A stretch of DNA of 18,353 nucleotides from an uncultured Bacillota bacterium (GCA_946629205.1 CAMOXP010000006.1:1-18353); one strand, 5' to 3'. Shown: positions 1 to 7,799, counted from the first letter of the stretch. Notes: generated by a model from the sequence alone, not told the origin. Program-made: numbers and translations.

Positions 1-30
1 GCAAAAGCATGACAGCAGGAGTTGATTCAT

Positions 31-501
31 ATGGCGATCCACATCGTTCTGGTGGAACCGGAAATTCCGCCCAACACAGGCAATATCGCGAGGACGGCCG
101 CAGCCACGGACAGTGTGCTGCATCTTGTCAAGCCGCTCGGTTTCAGTATCGATGACAAAAGCCTGAAGCGGGCAGGGCTCGACTATTGGCCCTATGTCAA
201 ACTTGAGGTGCACGAAAGTCTTGATGAGTTCATGGAGAAGTACGCGGGCCGGCGCATGTGGCTGGCCACGACCAAGGGCGGACATCGCTATACAGATGTA
301 AAGTATCAGGACGAGGACATGATTCTCTTCGGGCGTGAGACTGCGGGGCTGCCCCGCGACTTCATTGCCGCCCATGCCGATCAGGCTGTCCGCATCCCCA
401 TGAGCGCGAATACACGTCTCAGATCATTCAACTTATCCAATTCTGTCATTGTTGTTTTGTTTGAAGCTCTCCGTCAGCTGGAGTTTCCCGGACTGGAGTA
501 A
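31..501 (+). CDS. trmL: tRNA (cytidine(34)/uridine(34)-2'-O)-methyltransferase TrmL
   Basis: This 156-residue SPOUT-class enzyme is the usual length for TrmL, which 2'-O-methylates the wobble nucleotide of tRNA-Leu isoacceptors using S-adenosylmethionine. The N-terminal block EPEIPPNTGNIART (about residues 9-22), the LFGRETAGLP block (about 98-107) and the C-terminal IPM...RSFNLSNSV block, which builds the trefoil-knot cofactor site, are all visible. I chose ATG at 31 because AGGAG at 17-21 sits 9 bases upstream and family members begin at this point; an in-frame TTG at 22 would lie directly against that site. The first twelve bases read as the tail of an open frame ending in TGA at 10-12, so an upstream gene may finish there, but too little is visible to say. 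No terminator follows, and the last 56 bp are shared with the convergent lipase-like gene. Confidence 0.95.
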   Translation: MAIHIVLVEPEIPPNTGNIARTAAATDSVLHLVKPLGFSIDDKSLKRAGLDYWPYVKLEVHESLDEFMEKYAGRRMWLATTKGGHRYTDVKYQDEDMILFGRETAGLPRDFIAAHADQAVRIPMSANTRLRSFNLSNSVIVVLFEALRQLEFPGLE

Positions 502-2773
502 TACGGAAGGACCGGATCGCCAAAAGGGCGAAGCCCGTCACGATCGCAGCGAATACCGCCAGATGGAACACGCTGAAGCTCGCGAGCGGCAGTTTGTGAT
601 AGAACAGGAAGACTACCGCCGTCACCAGAGCAAGGACAACGGAAAGCAGCAGGTTCCGCCGGTTTTTGTTCCGCAGAAATCCCCGCACCGACAAAAGCCA
701 AATCACGAAAAATGTGATTGCGGCGCATTCCGTCATGGCCTGATCAATGGCGAACAGATAATAGGAAAACACCTGCGTCAGAACGGCGAAGACTGCGATG
801 ATGACCAGATGCGGAACAATGACGAACCATGAGGAATAGGAAACAGAGCCTTTTTTCGCCTCACGGCGGTGCACCAGATAAATGATCAGGCAGATCACAT
901 ACAGCAAAAGCAAAAGCAGATTTGTCCGGATCACGATTTTGATGATTTCCCCAACGGAAAGAAAACTGTTTCTGTCCGCGTTCATCTCCGTATCCATTTC
1001 GTCCGTCGGAGAATAGCGATAAGGGGTTTGTGCAAACCCGGAAATGGCATTATTATTATCTGTAGGAACAAGCTCCGGAAGATCTTCGCCCGGAGTTATT
1101 TTCATCCTGTAAGTGCCTTTGCCGGGAGTCCCGATGTACATCATGCCCGGTTTATATGCGGTATCATACGCATCGTAGGAAAGATCATGATAGGTCAGCG
1201 CTTTTCGGTTGAAGGCGGTCAATTGTATCGTATATTCGCTGTCAGAAGGAAGACTGACGGCTGTTTCTTTTCCCTGACGCATCATGAAGATGTCCGGAAG
1301 GGAACCCTGTTTGGCTTTCTCGGAGGCTTCTGCTTCCGTGAGTGCTCCTTTTCGGTCAATGGAGGCGATGGTGGTTTTGCCTTTCAGTACGTCGACGGCT
1401 ATGTCGCCGATGAAGACGATCCACCGGGTTTCCGTAGGACCATAGAATACATCTTCCGTACTGTTGTCAGAGAACAGCCAGCTGATGTAGATCATGGGGC
1501 GGTGCTCCAGGACAACGTTATCGGCGGTCGGGTCATCTGCTTCCCAGCTCCCGTCTTCAGTCTGGCGGCTTTTTGATTTGAGGTGCTGGGATGCTGCGAA
1601 GGTAAGATAGTCAACAAATACATCACGCTGGTTCTTCTGCTGCGCATTCAATTGGGAATGCTTCGGCATAGAAGCCGCAAGCATCTCAAAAGCGTGCCCT
1701 AGATCGGGCTGAGTCCAGATTTTCATCAGGTTTGGCTGCAGCTGTGCAACATATTCATCCGTAGTCGGGAAGAAGGAACCCAAAAAAGAAAGCACCAGAC
1801 GGAATTGATGGTTGAGTTCGGGGTTGTTCCGGAAAGGTTCATAGGCTAACTGCTGTGTTATCTTTGATGCTGTGTGGGCCAGAGTCGCATAATTGCTGTC
1901 CGTTTCCTGAGAAGGCGTGTATAAGGTCGTTCCGTACCGCTCATACCCCCAGCTTTGCAGCGGCGTACGCGGCACGGGATCGTTCTTGCCGCAGATGTTG
2001 TAGATGCCCGGATAAGCGACCGGTTTTTTCGTCGTTCTCGGAACAGCGGTGAGATAAGCGTACACGTCATCGAACTGTCCGGATTCGATCATATCGGCCG
2101 CGGTGATGTTCGCGACGGCGGACGCTCTGGAATATCCTGAGATCCAGAGCTTTGTTTTGCCTTTGATGTTGTGCTCTTTGATATAACTGTTGATGTGGCT
2201 CTCCAGTATCATAGCTGCGTTGTTGAAGCCTTCGTGACGCACCCCTGTCCCGACCCTCAGATTTGAGGACCACTCTTCGCCGTAACCTGCTCCGCAGGCG
2301 GTCGCAGCAATGACGGTCATATCGTCGATGCGTTTGTGCGCGATGACGCCGGCCAGAGAATCCGGAGTCGGCGGCCGGTCGTATCCAAACGAATCCCGGT
2401 CGCTGAACCCGATCGCTGCAAGATACCGGTCAAAGTACGGCAGGAAATCTTCTTTATCATTTCGAAATGCGGATATCGCAAAACCAAGAGAGCACTGCGC
2501 AAACAATCTGCTGAATTCATCGGAAGGATACCGGAAAAGATCATCGGAATAGGGGAACTTCCAGTTGTACAGGTGATCCGCAGTGTCATAGAAACTCAGT
2601 TCGAGCTGTTGGATATCTTTATAACGGCTGTCGTCAGCAAACCGGACGTCAGGGCGGGTGGTGAAAGTATTCTCGTCGGCGGCCGCACTAAATCCGCATG
2701 TGCCGATCAACACACCCAGAAACAGAAGTATCAGGATACTGCGGCGTAACAGCCTCATCTTGTTCGTCCACAT
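446..2773 (-). CDS. Secreted/membrane-anchored lipase-fold (alpha/beta hydrolase) protein with C-terminal membrane domain
   Basis: The predicted protein has 775 residues. A basic N-terminus and hydrophobic segment (about 11-30) form a signal peptide or anchor ending in AAADE. The next ~560 residues resemble class 3 lipase-like hydrolases. The nucleophile elbow is GYSRAS with Ser215, followed by NDPVPR with Asp265, which matches the DxVPR block that carries the catalytic Asp in this fold; the histidine is not assigned. About five transmembrane segments fill residues 610-756, ahead of a short hydrophilic tail. The elbow is GxSxA rather than the textbook GxSxG. The open frame extends upstream to 2905, but that extension runs through a terminator and a tRNA gene, so ATG at 2773 (weak ACAGG upstream) is preferred; ATG at 2758 is the alternative. 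I see no convincing promoter. The substrate is unknown, and hydrolase activity is inferred from motifs only. Confidence 0.75.
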   Translation of the reverse strand: MWTNKMRLLRRSILILLFLGVLIGTCGFSAAADENTFTTRPDVRFADDSRYKDIQQLELSFYDTADHLYNWKFPYSDDLFRYPSDEFSRLFAQCSLGFAISAFRNDKEDFLPYFDRYLAAIGFSDRDSFGYDRPPTPDSLAGVIAHKRIDDMTVIAATACGAGYGEEWSSNLRVGTGVRHEGFNNAAMILESHINSYIKEHNIKGKTKLWISGYSRASAVANITAADMIESGQFDDVYAYLTAVPRTTKKPVAYPGIYNICGKNDPVPRTPLQSWGYERYGTTLYTPSQETDSNYATLAHTASKITQQLAYEPFRNNPELNHQFRLVLSFLGSFFPTTDEYVAQLQPNLMKIWTQPDLGHAFEMLAASMPKHSQLNAQQKNQRDVFVDYLTFAASQHLKSKSRQTEDGSWEADDPTADNVVLEHRPMIYISWLFSDNSTEDVFYGPTETRWIVFIGDIAVDVLKGKTTIASIDRKGALTEAEASEKAKQGSLPDIFMMRQGKETAVSLPSDSEYTIQLTAFNRKALTYHDLSYDAYDTAYKPGMMYIGTPGKGTYRMKITPGEDLPELVPTDNNNAISGFAQTPYRYSPTDEMDTEMNADRNSFLSVGEIIKIVIRTNLLLLLLYVICLIIYLVHRREAKKGSVSYSSWFVIVPHLVIIAVFAVLTQVFSYYLFAIDQAMTECAAITFFVIWLLSVRGFLRNKNRRNLLLSVVLALVTAVVFLFYHKLPLASFSVFHLAVFAAIVTGFALLAIRSFRITPVRETPADGELQTKQQ

Positions 2774-2813
2774 CGATCTGCGCCTGTCAATAATCTTATA
2801 ATACAGATTTGTG

Positions 2814-2846
2814 AAAAACCCCGCAGCCATTTCACTGGCGCGGGGT
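2814..2846 (-). terminator. Intrinsic terminator behind tRNA-Val
   Basis: Read on the minus strand this is ACCCCGC-GCCA, loop GTGAAA, TGGC-T-GCGGGGT, then TTTT. That gives an 11-bp stem with one bulged base and a U-tract. It begins 10 bases after the encoded CCA of the tRNA. Because no terminator separates the kinase gene from the tRNA, it probably ends both the tRNA transcript and any read-through from the repressor-kinase unit. Confidence 0.88.
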
Positions 2847-2856
2847 CTTATGTTCC

Positions 2857-2932
2857 TGGTGGTCTGCGCGGGGCTCGAACCCACGACATCATGGTTGTGA
2901 CCCATGCGCTCTCCCAGCTGAGCTAGCAGACC
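2857..2932 (-). tRNA. tRNA-Val (anticodon CAC)
   Basis: A complete 76-base cloverleaf reads on the minus strand. It has acceptor GGTCTGC/GCAGACC, D stem GCTC/GAGC, anticodon stem CATGG/CCATG with loop GTCACAA, a 5-base variable loop, and T stem GTGGG/CCCGC with loop TTCGAGC. Discriminator A and CCA are encoded. The anticodon is at 2897-2899 and reads CAC (valine, GUG codons). The plus-strand text shows GTG there, which could be misread as a histidine anticodon if the strand is ignored. Confidence 0.95.
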
Positions 2933-2946
2933 GAGCCGTCCCCAGC

Positions 2947-2975
2947 ATTATACAACAAATCCGGGGATATGGCAA
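2947..2975 (-). promoter_or_regulatory. SigA-type promoter of tRNA-Val
   Basis: On the minus strand TTGCCA (2975-2970) and TATAAT (2952-2947) are separated by exactly 17 bases, with the tRNA starting 14 bases past the -10 box. It lies in the 56-base gap behind the kinase gene. Confidence 0.8.
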
Positions 2976-2988
2976 AAGCAAATCGTAT

Positions 2989-3954
2989 TTATTTTTGCTG
3001 CCCGTATTTAACAGCCAGCATGAGAGCACCCATGTCGGGCGTGGTGGCTGCTTTGACATAGTGCATGCCGTGCTGCTGCAGGATATGATCGAACGGGTCA
3101 GTGACAGCGGGACCGATCTTGAAAACGCCGCCGGTGCCGCTGACCGGAACATCCTCATCGCCGAACCCCAGTTTGCCGCGCAGCACGATGGCCAGATCGG
3201 ACAGCTCTTTCGCACAGTCTGTCAGAATGGCTTTGGCATAGGGATCGCCTTCCTCGCACAGCCGGCTGACGATTGGTGCCAGACCTGCAATGCGTGGGCG
3301 GTCCAAATGCCATTCATTGACCACGCGGGTGACCATCTCGTCGTCGGTCTTCAAGTCGAGCGCTTCGTTGACCGCGTCATATAACAGCGTCTTTTCGTCT
3401 CGGCCGTCGCTTTGACGGGAGTACTCTTTAAGAAGGTTCCAGGCAATCCAGTAGGCGCTGCCTTCATCGCCGCCCAGGGCGTAGTGCCACCCGCCGCAGC
3501 GCATGAACCTGCCGGCGGCATTGCGGCCGCTTCCAATGGAGCCGGTGCCTGCGATGATGTTGATGCCGGGCGCGCCGCAGAGTGCGCCTTCCAAAGCATT
3601 GGCGCTGTCGTTTTCCGCAGCGAAGGGCATGTCGCCAAAGCCTGCTGCCATTGCGCGGTCGACCAGAGGCTGATCAGATTCCACATCCCCGAAACCGGCA
3701 CATCCGGCAAAAGCAAAAGCGACATCGCCGGGCCGGATGCCGGCGTTTTCACAAACCGCCGTGACACCTTCGCGTATGAGACGCTCCAATCCGTCAAAAC
3801 CGATCTGCATATAATGACATCCGCCGCCGGTGTATTCACCGATCACTTCGAGACCGGATGTGCCCGTGCCGTCAGGTTTGGTTCCTTCGATTACGCGGCC
3901 AAGCAGGAACTTGGTCTTGGTGCCGCCGCCGTCGATTCCGATATAATGTTTCAT
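2989..3954 (-). CDS. BadF/BadG/BcrA/BcrD-type ATPase: amino-sugar kinase (NAGK/AgaK-like)
   Basis: The 321-residue protein has the ASKHA fold of the BadF/N-acetylglucosamine kinase family. Phosphate motif 1 is DGGGTKT (residues 8-14), the second phosphate loop is AGTGS (135-139), a probable catalytic Asp lies in ENDSAN (Asp116), and the family block GGWHYALGGDEGSAYWI spans 154-170. These kinases phosphorylate free hexosamines at the 6-hydroxyl. Beside agaS, the natural reading is a kinase for galactosamine or N-acetylgalactosamine released by the GH4 enzyme; this substrate is inferred from context. The start ATG overlaps the repressor stop as ATGA, and its ribosome binding site GAAAGGAAG lies within the end of the repressor gene, so translation is probably coupled. 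A general GlcNAc kinase or an unrelated BadF ATPase remains possible. Confidence 0.85.
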   Translation of the reverse strand: MKHYIGIDGGGTKTKFLLGRVIEGTKPDGTGTSGLEVIGEYTGGGCHYMQIGFDGLERLIREGVTAVCENAGIRPGDVAFAFAGCAGFGDVESDQPLVDRAMAAGFGDMPFAAENDSANALEGALCGAPGINIIAGTGSIGSGRNAAGRFMRCGGWHYALGGDEGSAYWIAWNLLKEYSRQSDGRDEKTLLYDAVNEALDLKTDDEMVTRVVNEWHLDRPRIAGLAPIVSRLCEEGDPYAKAILTDCAKELSDLAIVLRGKLGFGDEDVPVSGTGGVFKIGPAVTDPFDHILQQHGMHYVKAATTPDMGALMLAVKYGQQK

Positions 3955-4946
3955 TTCAATGACTTCCTTTCTATCAGTTTGGTAGGGAAGAGGATGCGCC
4001 GAATGGACGAATCCTTATCTTTTATGACTTGTATCATGCGTTCGACTGCCGCCTTGCCGATGTCCGATGTCGGAACTTCGATTGTGGTAAGAGGAGGCAC
4101 CAGGTGCGAACTGAGGTCGATGTTGTTGAATCCGATAACGCCAACATCACGGGGACAGCGGTAACCGTCGGCGTAGAGAGTGCCAAGCACGACTGAAGCC
4201 AGAGAATCACTGCCGGCGAAGATGGCGTCAGGCGGTTTAGGAAGTCTCATGAGTTCCTGTGTTTGTTGTTTGCAGAGATCCAGATCCCAGCCGCAGTCTT
4301 TGACCAGCTCCTCGTCATATTCGAACCCCGCGCGGCGAAGCATCTCTCTGTATATTACCATACGGATGGTTTCGGGCAGAGGCATCGCCGGAGAACTGCC
4401 GCTGATGAGGGCGATTCGCTTGTATCCGCGGTCGAGAAGGGCGTTCATCACCTGCCAGTTGGCAGTTGTGTGATCGAACCCTACGTTGTCGAAATCATAT
4501 TCGGGTTCATCTTTGTCGATGAAGATGATGTGCGGGATATGCGTTTCGAGCGCTGTCATGGCTTCCGGCGAGACATGCTCCATCAGGAATACGCCATCCA
4601 GTCCGGCACCAATGATCTCCTGCAGAATCTGGGGATTGTCCAGTTCTCTAAATGACTTGACAACAGCAATGGTGGCGTTCCTGCTTTTGCATGCTTCTTC
4701 CATAGCGACAAGAATATCGACAAAGAAAGGATCCGAGTATTTGTCAGTCGTATCGGAAAGAACGCAGCCAAAGCGGAACTGATTCTGCTGCCGGACGGGG
4801 ATCTCATACTGAAGTTGTGCAACGGCATCGTTGATCTTGCGGCGCGTCTCTTCACGGACGCTGAACCCCGGATCACCGGAAAGGACCCGTGATACGGTGG
4901 CGGCCGACACGCCGGCTCTCTTTGCAACCTCTCGGATTGTAGCCAT
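3951..4946 (-). CDS. LacI-family transcriptional repressor of the amino-sugar operon
   Basis: The 331-residue length is typical of LacI/GalR regulators. The N-terminal helix-turn-helix and hinge are clear: TIREVAKRAGVSAATVSRVL (residues 3-22), then a hinge-helix region to about residue 55. A periplasmic-binding-protein-like effector domain follows, with the typical DAIFAGSDSLA block and the late VGVIGFNNIDLS block. ATG at 4946 has AAGGAGG upstream (4953-4959). Two identical 15-bp palindromes flank the divergent intergenic region, one on its own promoter and one in the operon leader, so I infer autorepression and repression of the operon until an inducing sugar or sugar phosphate binds. The effector is not deducible from the sequence. 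It is co-transcribed with the kinase. Confidence 0.93.
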   Translation of the reverse strand: MATIREVAKRAGVSAATVSRVLSGDPGFSVREETRRKINDAVAQLQYEIPVRQQNQFRFGCVLSDTTDKYSDPFFVDILVAMEEACKSRNATIAVVKSFRELDNPQILQEIIGAGLDGVFLMEHVSPEAMTALETHIPHIIFIDKDEPEYDFDNVGFDHTTANWQVMNALLDRGYKRIALISGSSPAMPLPETIRMVIYREMLRRAGFEYDEELVKDCGWDLDLCKQQTQELMRLPKPPDAIFAGSDSLASVVLGTLYADGYRCPRDVGVIGFNNIDLSSHLVPPLTTIEVPTSDIGKAAVERMIQVIKDKDSSIRRILFPTKLIERKSLK

Positions 4947-4957
4947 AGATAGCCTCC

Positions 4958-4972
4958 TTGTTTAGTAAACAA
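4958..4972. promoter_or_regulatory. Operator O1 at the repressor start site
   Basis: TTGTTTAGTAAACAA is a perfect 7-1-7 palindrome. It overlaps the last two bases of the repressor -10 box and is centred at 4965, about where transcription should begin. It is the exact reverse complement of the second site at 5101-5115. Its edge touches the repressor ribosome binding site. Confidence 0.85.
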
Positions 4973-4999
4973 TATACACTATATTAGAGGGTCAGTCAA
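4971..4999 (-). promoter_or_regulatory. SigA-type promoter of the repressor-kinase unit
   Basis: On the minus strand TTGACT (4999-4994) and TATATT (4976-4971) are separated by 17 bases. The predicted start near 4964 falls in operator O1. Confidence 0.8.
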
Positions 5000-5042
5000 G
5001 CCATAATTCGCACGTGTTCCTTTATTTGGCAGCAAAAAACAG

Positions 5043-5071
5043 TTTACATTTGGGTAAAAACGCTCTATAAT
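5043..5071 (+). promoter_or_regulatory. SigA-type promoter of the GH4/ABC/aga operon
   Basis: TTTACA (5043-5048) and a perfect TATAAT (5066-5071) are 17 bases apart. The predicted start is near 5078, leaving a leader of about 50 bases that contains operator O2. No other promoter of similar quality is seen before 14774, so this one probably serves all eight genes. Confidence 0.87.
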
Positions 5072-5100
5072 GATAACAAAGTAAAGTGTATTGAAAGGTT

Positions 5101-5115
5101 TTGTTTACTAAACAA
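5101..5115. promoter_or_regulatory. Operator O2 in the operon leader
   Basis: TTGTTTACTAAACAA is a perfect palindrome with central base C, extendable by one base each side to 17 bp. It lies about 23-38 bases downstream of the predicted start, as expected for a roadblock site, and directly abuts the GH4 ribosome binding site AGAGGG (5116-5121). Centre-to-centre distance to O1 is 143 bp, so repression by looping is possible. Confidence 0.85.
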
Positions 5116-5127
5116 AGAGGGACGCAC

Positions 5128-6444
5128 ATGAGGAAATTTGTTTTTATAGGCGCAGGTTCTCTGGAATTCACCAGAGATTTGGTAAGAGACCTGATGACAT
5201 TCGAAAGCTTTGATGACGCAGAGATCGCCCTCGTGGATATCGATGCAAAGCGACTGGACTATGCCAGACGCGGCATCGAGAAGGTCGTAAAAGCCGGCGG
5301 TCACCATGCGACGGTCACGGCGACGACGGACAGGCTCGAAGCGCTGCCGGGCGCGGACGGCGTACTGATTACAGTGCTGCAGGGTGGCGTGGACGTCTGG
5401 CGGTATGACGTTGAGATCCCGAAGAAGTACGGCGTGGATATCTGTGTCGGCGATACGAGAGGCCCATCGGGGATCTTCCGCTTTCTCAGGACAGCTCCTG
5501 TCCTGCTGGAGATCATCAGAGATGTTGAGAAGCTTTGTCCGAACGCGGTCGTTCTCAACTACACCAATCCGATGGCTATGCTCGTCAGCTATCTGCAGGC
5601 GCAGTCGGATGTGAGCATCACAGGACTTTGCCACAGTGTGCAGGGAACAGCGGAGATGCTGGCAGGCTGGCTCGGGCTGCAGAAAGGGGAACTGGACTAC
5701 ACCTGCGCTGGCATCAATCACCAGGCATTCTATCTGGAACTGAAACACAATGGCGAGGACATGTATCCGGCGCTGCGGGAAGCCATCACCAGACCGGAAG
5801 TCGCAGCAGAAGAACCTGTCCGGATCGAGATGTTCAAATATCTCAGATACTTCCCAACAGAGTCCTCAGGACACAATTCGGAGTACAATCCGTGGTTCCG
5901 TAAGAGACCTGATCTCATTGAGAAATACTGCATGCACGGAACAGGATGGAACCCGGGCGAATACGCATATATACTGAAAGAGTATATGAACCGTGAAGAC
6001 ACCTGGGAAGCAGAATACTCTGACTGGCTTGAGAACGGGGAGGTCGAACTGGAGCGCGGAGATGAATACGCATCGAATATCTTCAACGCCATTTACGGCG
6101 ATGGTACGCCGTTCCCGTTTAACGCAAACCTCAGGAACAAGGGGTATATCACCAATATAGATGAAGGCGCCTGCGTAGAGGTGCCGGTCATGGCAGACAA
6201 AACCGGCATCCATGTCAAGGGCGTGTACACACTTCCGCCGCAGTTGTCAGCACTGGTATCCCACTCAGCGAAGCTTGAGGAGATGGCAGTACAGGCAGCG
6301 ATCACAGGCGATACTGATCTGGTATTCCAGGCAGTTCTTCAGGACCCGCTTACGGCAAGCGTATGCAGCATGGAGGAAATCCATAACATGGTTCAGGAGA
6401 TGCTTGAGAAGAATAGAGCGTATTTAAGTTATTTCAAGTTCTAG
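5128..6444 (+). CDS. Glycoside hydrolase family 4 enzyme (MelA-type alpha-galactosidase-like)
   Basis: The 438-residue protein is a typical GH4 enzyme, which cleaves glycosides by an NAD- and divalent-metal-dependent oxidation-elimination mechanism in the cytoplasm. An N-terminal Rossmann motif FIGAGSLEF (6-14), VGDTRGPSGIFR (107-118), NYTNPMA (144-150), GLCHSVQGT with metal ligand Cys168, GINHQAF with metal ligand His198, and TESSGHNSEYNPWF (244-257) are all in the expected order. The CHSVQ form is that of alpha-galactosidases (MelA) and relatives rather than phospho-glycosidases. There is no signal peptide. ATG at 5128 follows AGAGGG by 6 bases; an in-frame TTG at 5101 lies within the operator and is rejected. 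With agaS and kbaZ in the operon, an alpha-galactosaminide or GalNAc glycoside is a plausible substrate, but plain alpha-galactosidase or galacturonidase activity cannot be excluded. Confidence 0.92.
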   Translation: MRKFVFIGAGSLEFTRDLVRDLMTFESFDDAEIALVDIDAKRLDYARRGIEKVVKAGGHHATVTATTDRLEALPGADGVLITVLQGGVDVWRYDVEIPKKYGVDICVGDTRGPSGIFRFLRTAPVLLEIIRDVEKLCPNAVVLNYTNPMAMLVSYLQAQSDVSITGLCHSVQGTAEMLAGWLGLQKGELDYTCAGINHQAFYLELKHNGEDMYPALREAITRPEVAAEEPVRIEMFKYLRYFPTESSGHNSEYNPWFRKRPDLIEKYCMHGTGWNPGEYAYILKEYMNREDTWEAEYSDWLENGEVELERGDEYASNIFNAIYGDGTPFPFNANLRNKGYITNIDEGACVEVPVMADKTGIHVKGVYTLPPQLSALVSHSAKLEEMAVQAAITGDTDLVFQAVLQDPLTASVCSMEEIHNMVQEMLEKNRAYLSYFKF

Positions 6445-6481
6445 TCGGTGGTTATTATCTGATTCTAAGGAGGAAAAAGAA

Positions 6482-7789
6482 ATGAAAAAGAAACTGATTC
6501 TGATTGCCCTGACAGTCGTGCTGACCCTGGGGATCGCACTCGTGATCACCGGATGCGGCGGCTCAGACAGTGGCGGCAGTTCTGACGGAACAACGCTGAC
6601 GTTGTGGACACACAACAATGAAGAATCATGGAATGCGTCATATCAGAGCATCGTTGACGCCTACATGGAGGAGCATCCTGACGTAACAGTCAACATTGAG
6701 TCATTCCCGTATGACGAGTTCGAGTCAAAGGTGCAGACAGCACTCATGTCAAAAGAAGGCGGAGCTGACATCTACGAGATGTGGGGAGGCTGGGGCGTCG
6801 ATTTCGCACCTGCAGGCGTTTTAGCGCCGCTTCCTGAAGACATGCAGAAAGAAGTCAAGGAAGAATGCTATCCGAACACTTACGGCGCTCTGGAAGCGGA
6901 CGGTGTCATCTACGGCATTCCGCAGGAGTTCAACATTGAATGCGGCGGACTGGTCGTCAACAACAATGTCATGAAGGACGCCGGCGTCGAAGTTCCGACT
7001 ACATGGGACGAACTGAAAGCAGCAGCCGAAAAGGGAACCATCAAGGACGGAGACAAGATCAAAGTCAAGGGATTTGACTTCGTCAACTGGGACGGCGTTA
7101 TGTATCTGTGGACTTCCATGATCCTTTCGCAGGGTGAAAACTATCTGAATGAAGACGGCACGATCAACGTCACTTCAGATGCTGCCAAAAAGGCTTGGGA
7201 CGAGCTGGCAGCTATGGCATCCGGAGACAGTGCAGTCACCAACCTTTCCGGCCTGGATGACGGAAGCGATATCGAAGGATATCAGGAACTGTACACCGGT
7301 GATGTCATGATGGTACCGCGCGGACCTTGGTGCCTGCAGGAAGGTATAGACAGTTTCGGCCTTGAGCTTGGCAAAGACTTCGACTATGTTGCAATGCCGT
7401 TCTACGGTCCTGAGAAAAAGTTTGCATCTGAGACAGGCTGGTCCATGGCTGTCGCTGCTGGACTGGATGAGGCGCAGGAAGCTGCAGCTTTCGATTTCCT
7501 CAACTATTTCTTCTCTGACGAAGTGATCATGCAGCACAATCTGGCTTGCGGACAGATCCCTGCAAAGGAAGCAGTCGCGCAGGATCCTGAGTATCTCAAG
7601 AAGTACCCGATTGCTGAGCCGCTCGTAGGTATCCTCGACGGCGCGCAGTTCATCGGATTCTTCAACACAGACGTATTCAAAGAATGTATCAACGAAACAT
7701 TCAGCGCATACTGCAAAGGCGAGGCAGGCTCGACAGATGAAGCTCTGGCTGCCCTTGAAAAGACACTCAACAAGAAACTGTACAAATAA
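6482..7789 (+). CDS. Sugar ABC transporter substrate-binding lipoprotein (CUT1 family)
   Basis: The 435-residue protein has a lipoprotein signal (KKK, hydrophobic core, lipobox VITGC with Cys25), a short Gly/Ser/Asp linker, then a family 1 extracellular solute-binding domain. Recognisable stretches include TLWTHNNEESW at the start of the mature fold, the hinge-region FNIECGGLVVNNNVMKDAGV, and the late ASETGWSMAV block. It would capture an oligosaccharide or glycoside at the cell surface and deliver it to the two permeases that follow. AAGGAGG (6467-6473) precedes ATG at 6482. It lies 37 bases after the GH4 gene. The 107-base gap after it holds two hairpins, which probably allow higher expression of this gene than of the permeases. 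Confidence 0.95.
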   Translation: MKKKLILIALTVVLTLGIALVITGCGGSDSGGSSDGTTLTLWTHNNEESWNASYQSIVDAYMEEHPDVTVNIESFPYDEFESKVQTALMSKEGGADIYEMWGGWGVDFAPAGVLAPLPEDMQKEVKEECYPNTYGALEADGVIYGIPQEFNIECGGLVVNNNVMKDAGVEVPTTWDELKAAAEKGTIKDGDKIKVKGFDFVNWDGVMYLWTSMILSQGENYLNEDGTINVTSDAAKKAWDELAAMASGDSAVTNLSGLDDGSDIEGYQELYTGDVMMVPRGPWCLQEGIDSFGLELGKDFDYVAMPFYGPEKKFASETGWSMAVAAGLDEAQEAAAFDFLNYFFSDEVIMQHNLACGQIPAKEAVAQDPEYLKKYPIAEPLVGILDGAQFIGFFNTDVFKECINETFSAYCKGEAGSTDEALAALEKTLNKKLYK

Positions 7790-7799
7790 TCACATGAAT

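Noticed and set aside
449..1576. Long plus-strand open frames opposite the lipase-like gene
   Set aside because: They lack binding sites and recognisable domains and mirror a minus-strand gene with clear motifs.
2895..2901. GTG anticodon suggesting tRNA-His
   Set aside because: The tRNA is on the minus strand, where the anticodon reads CAC (valine) and no extra G-1 of tRNA-His is present.
2774..2905. Upstream extension of the lipase-like reading frame
   Set aside because: The extra 44 residues would be coded across the tRNA-Val gene and its terminator; the signal-like segment and family start fit ATG 2773.
5041..5048. Third operator half-site (GTTTACA) at the operon promoter
   Set aside because: Only one half is present and it coincides with the -35 hexamer, so chance overlap is the simpler reading.
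5040..5100. CcpA cre site in the operon promoter region
   Set aside because: TTGAAAGGTTTTG and GGTAAAAACGC each miss essential positions of the cre consensus, including the central CG or the second half.
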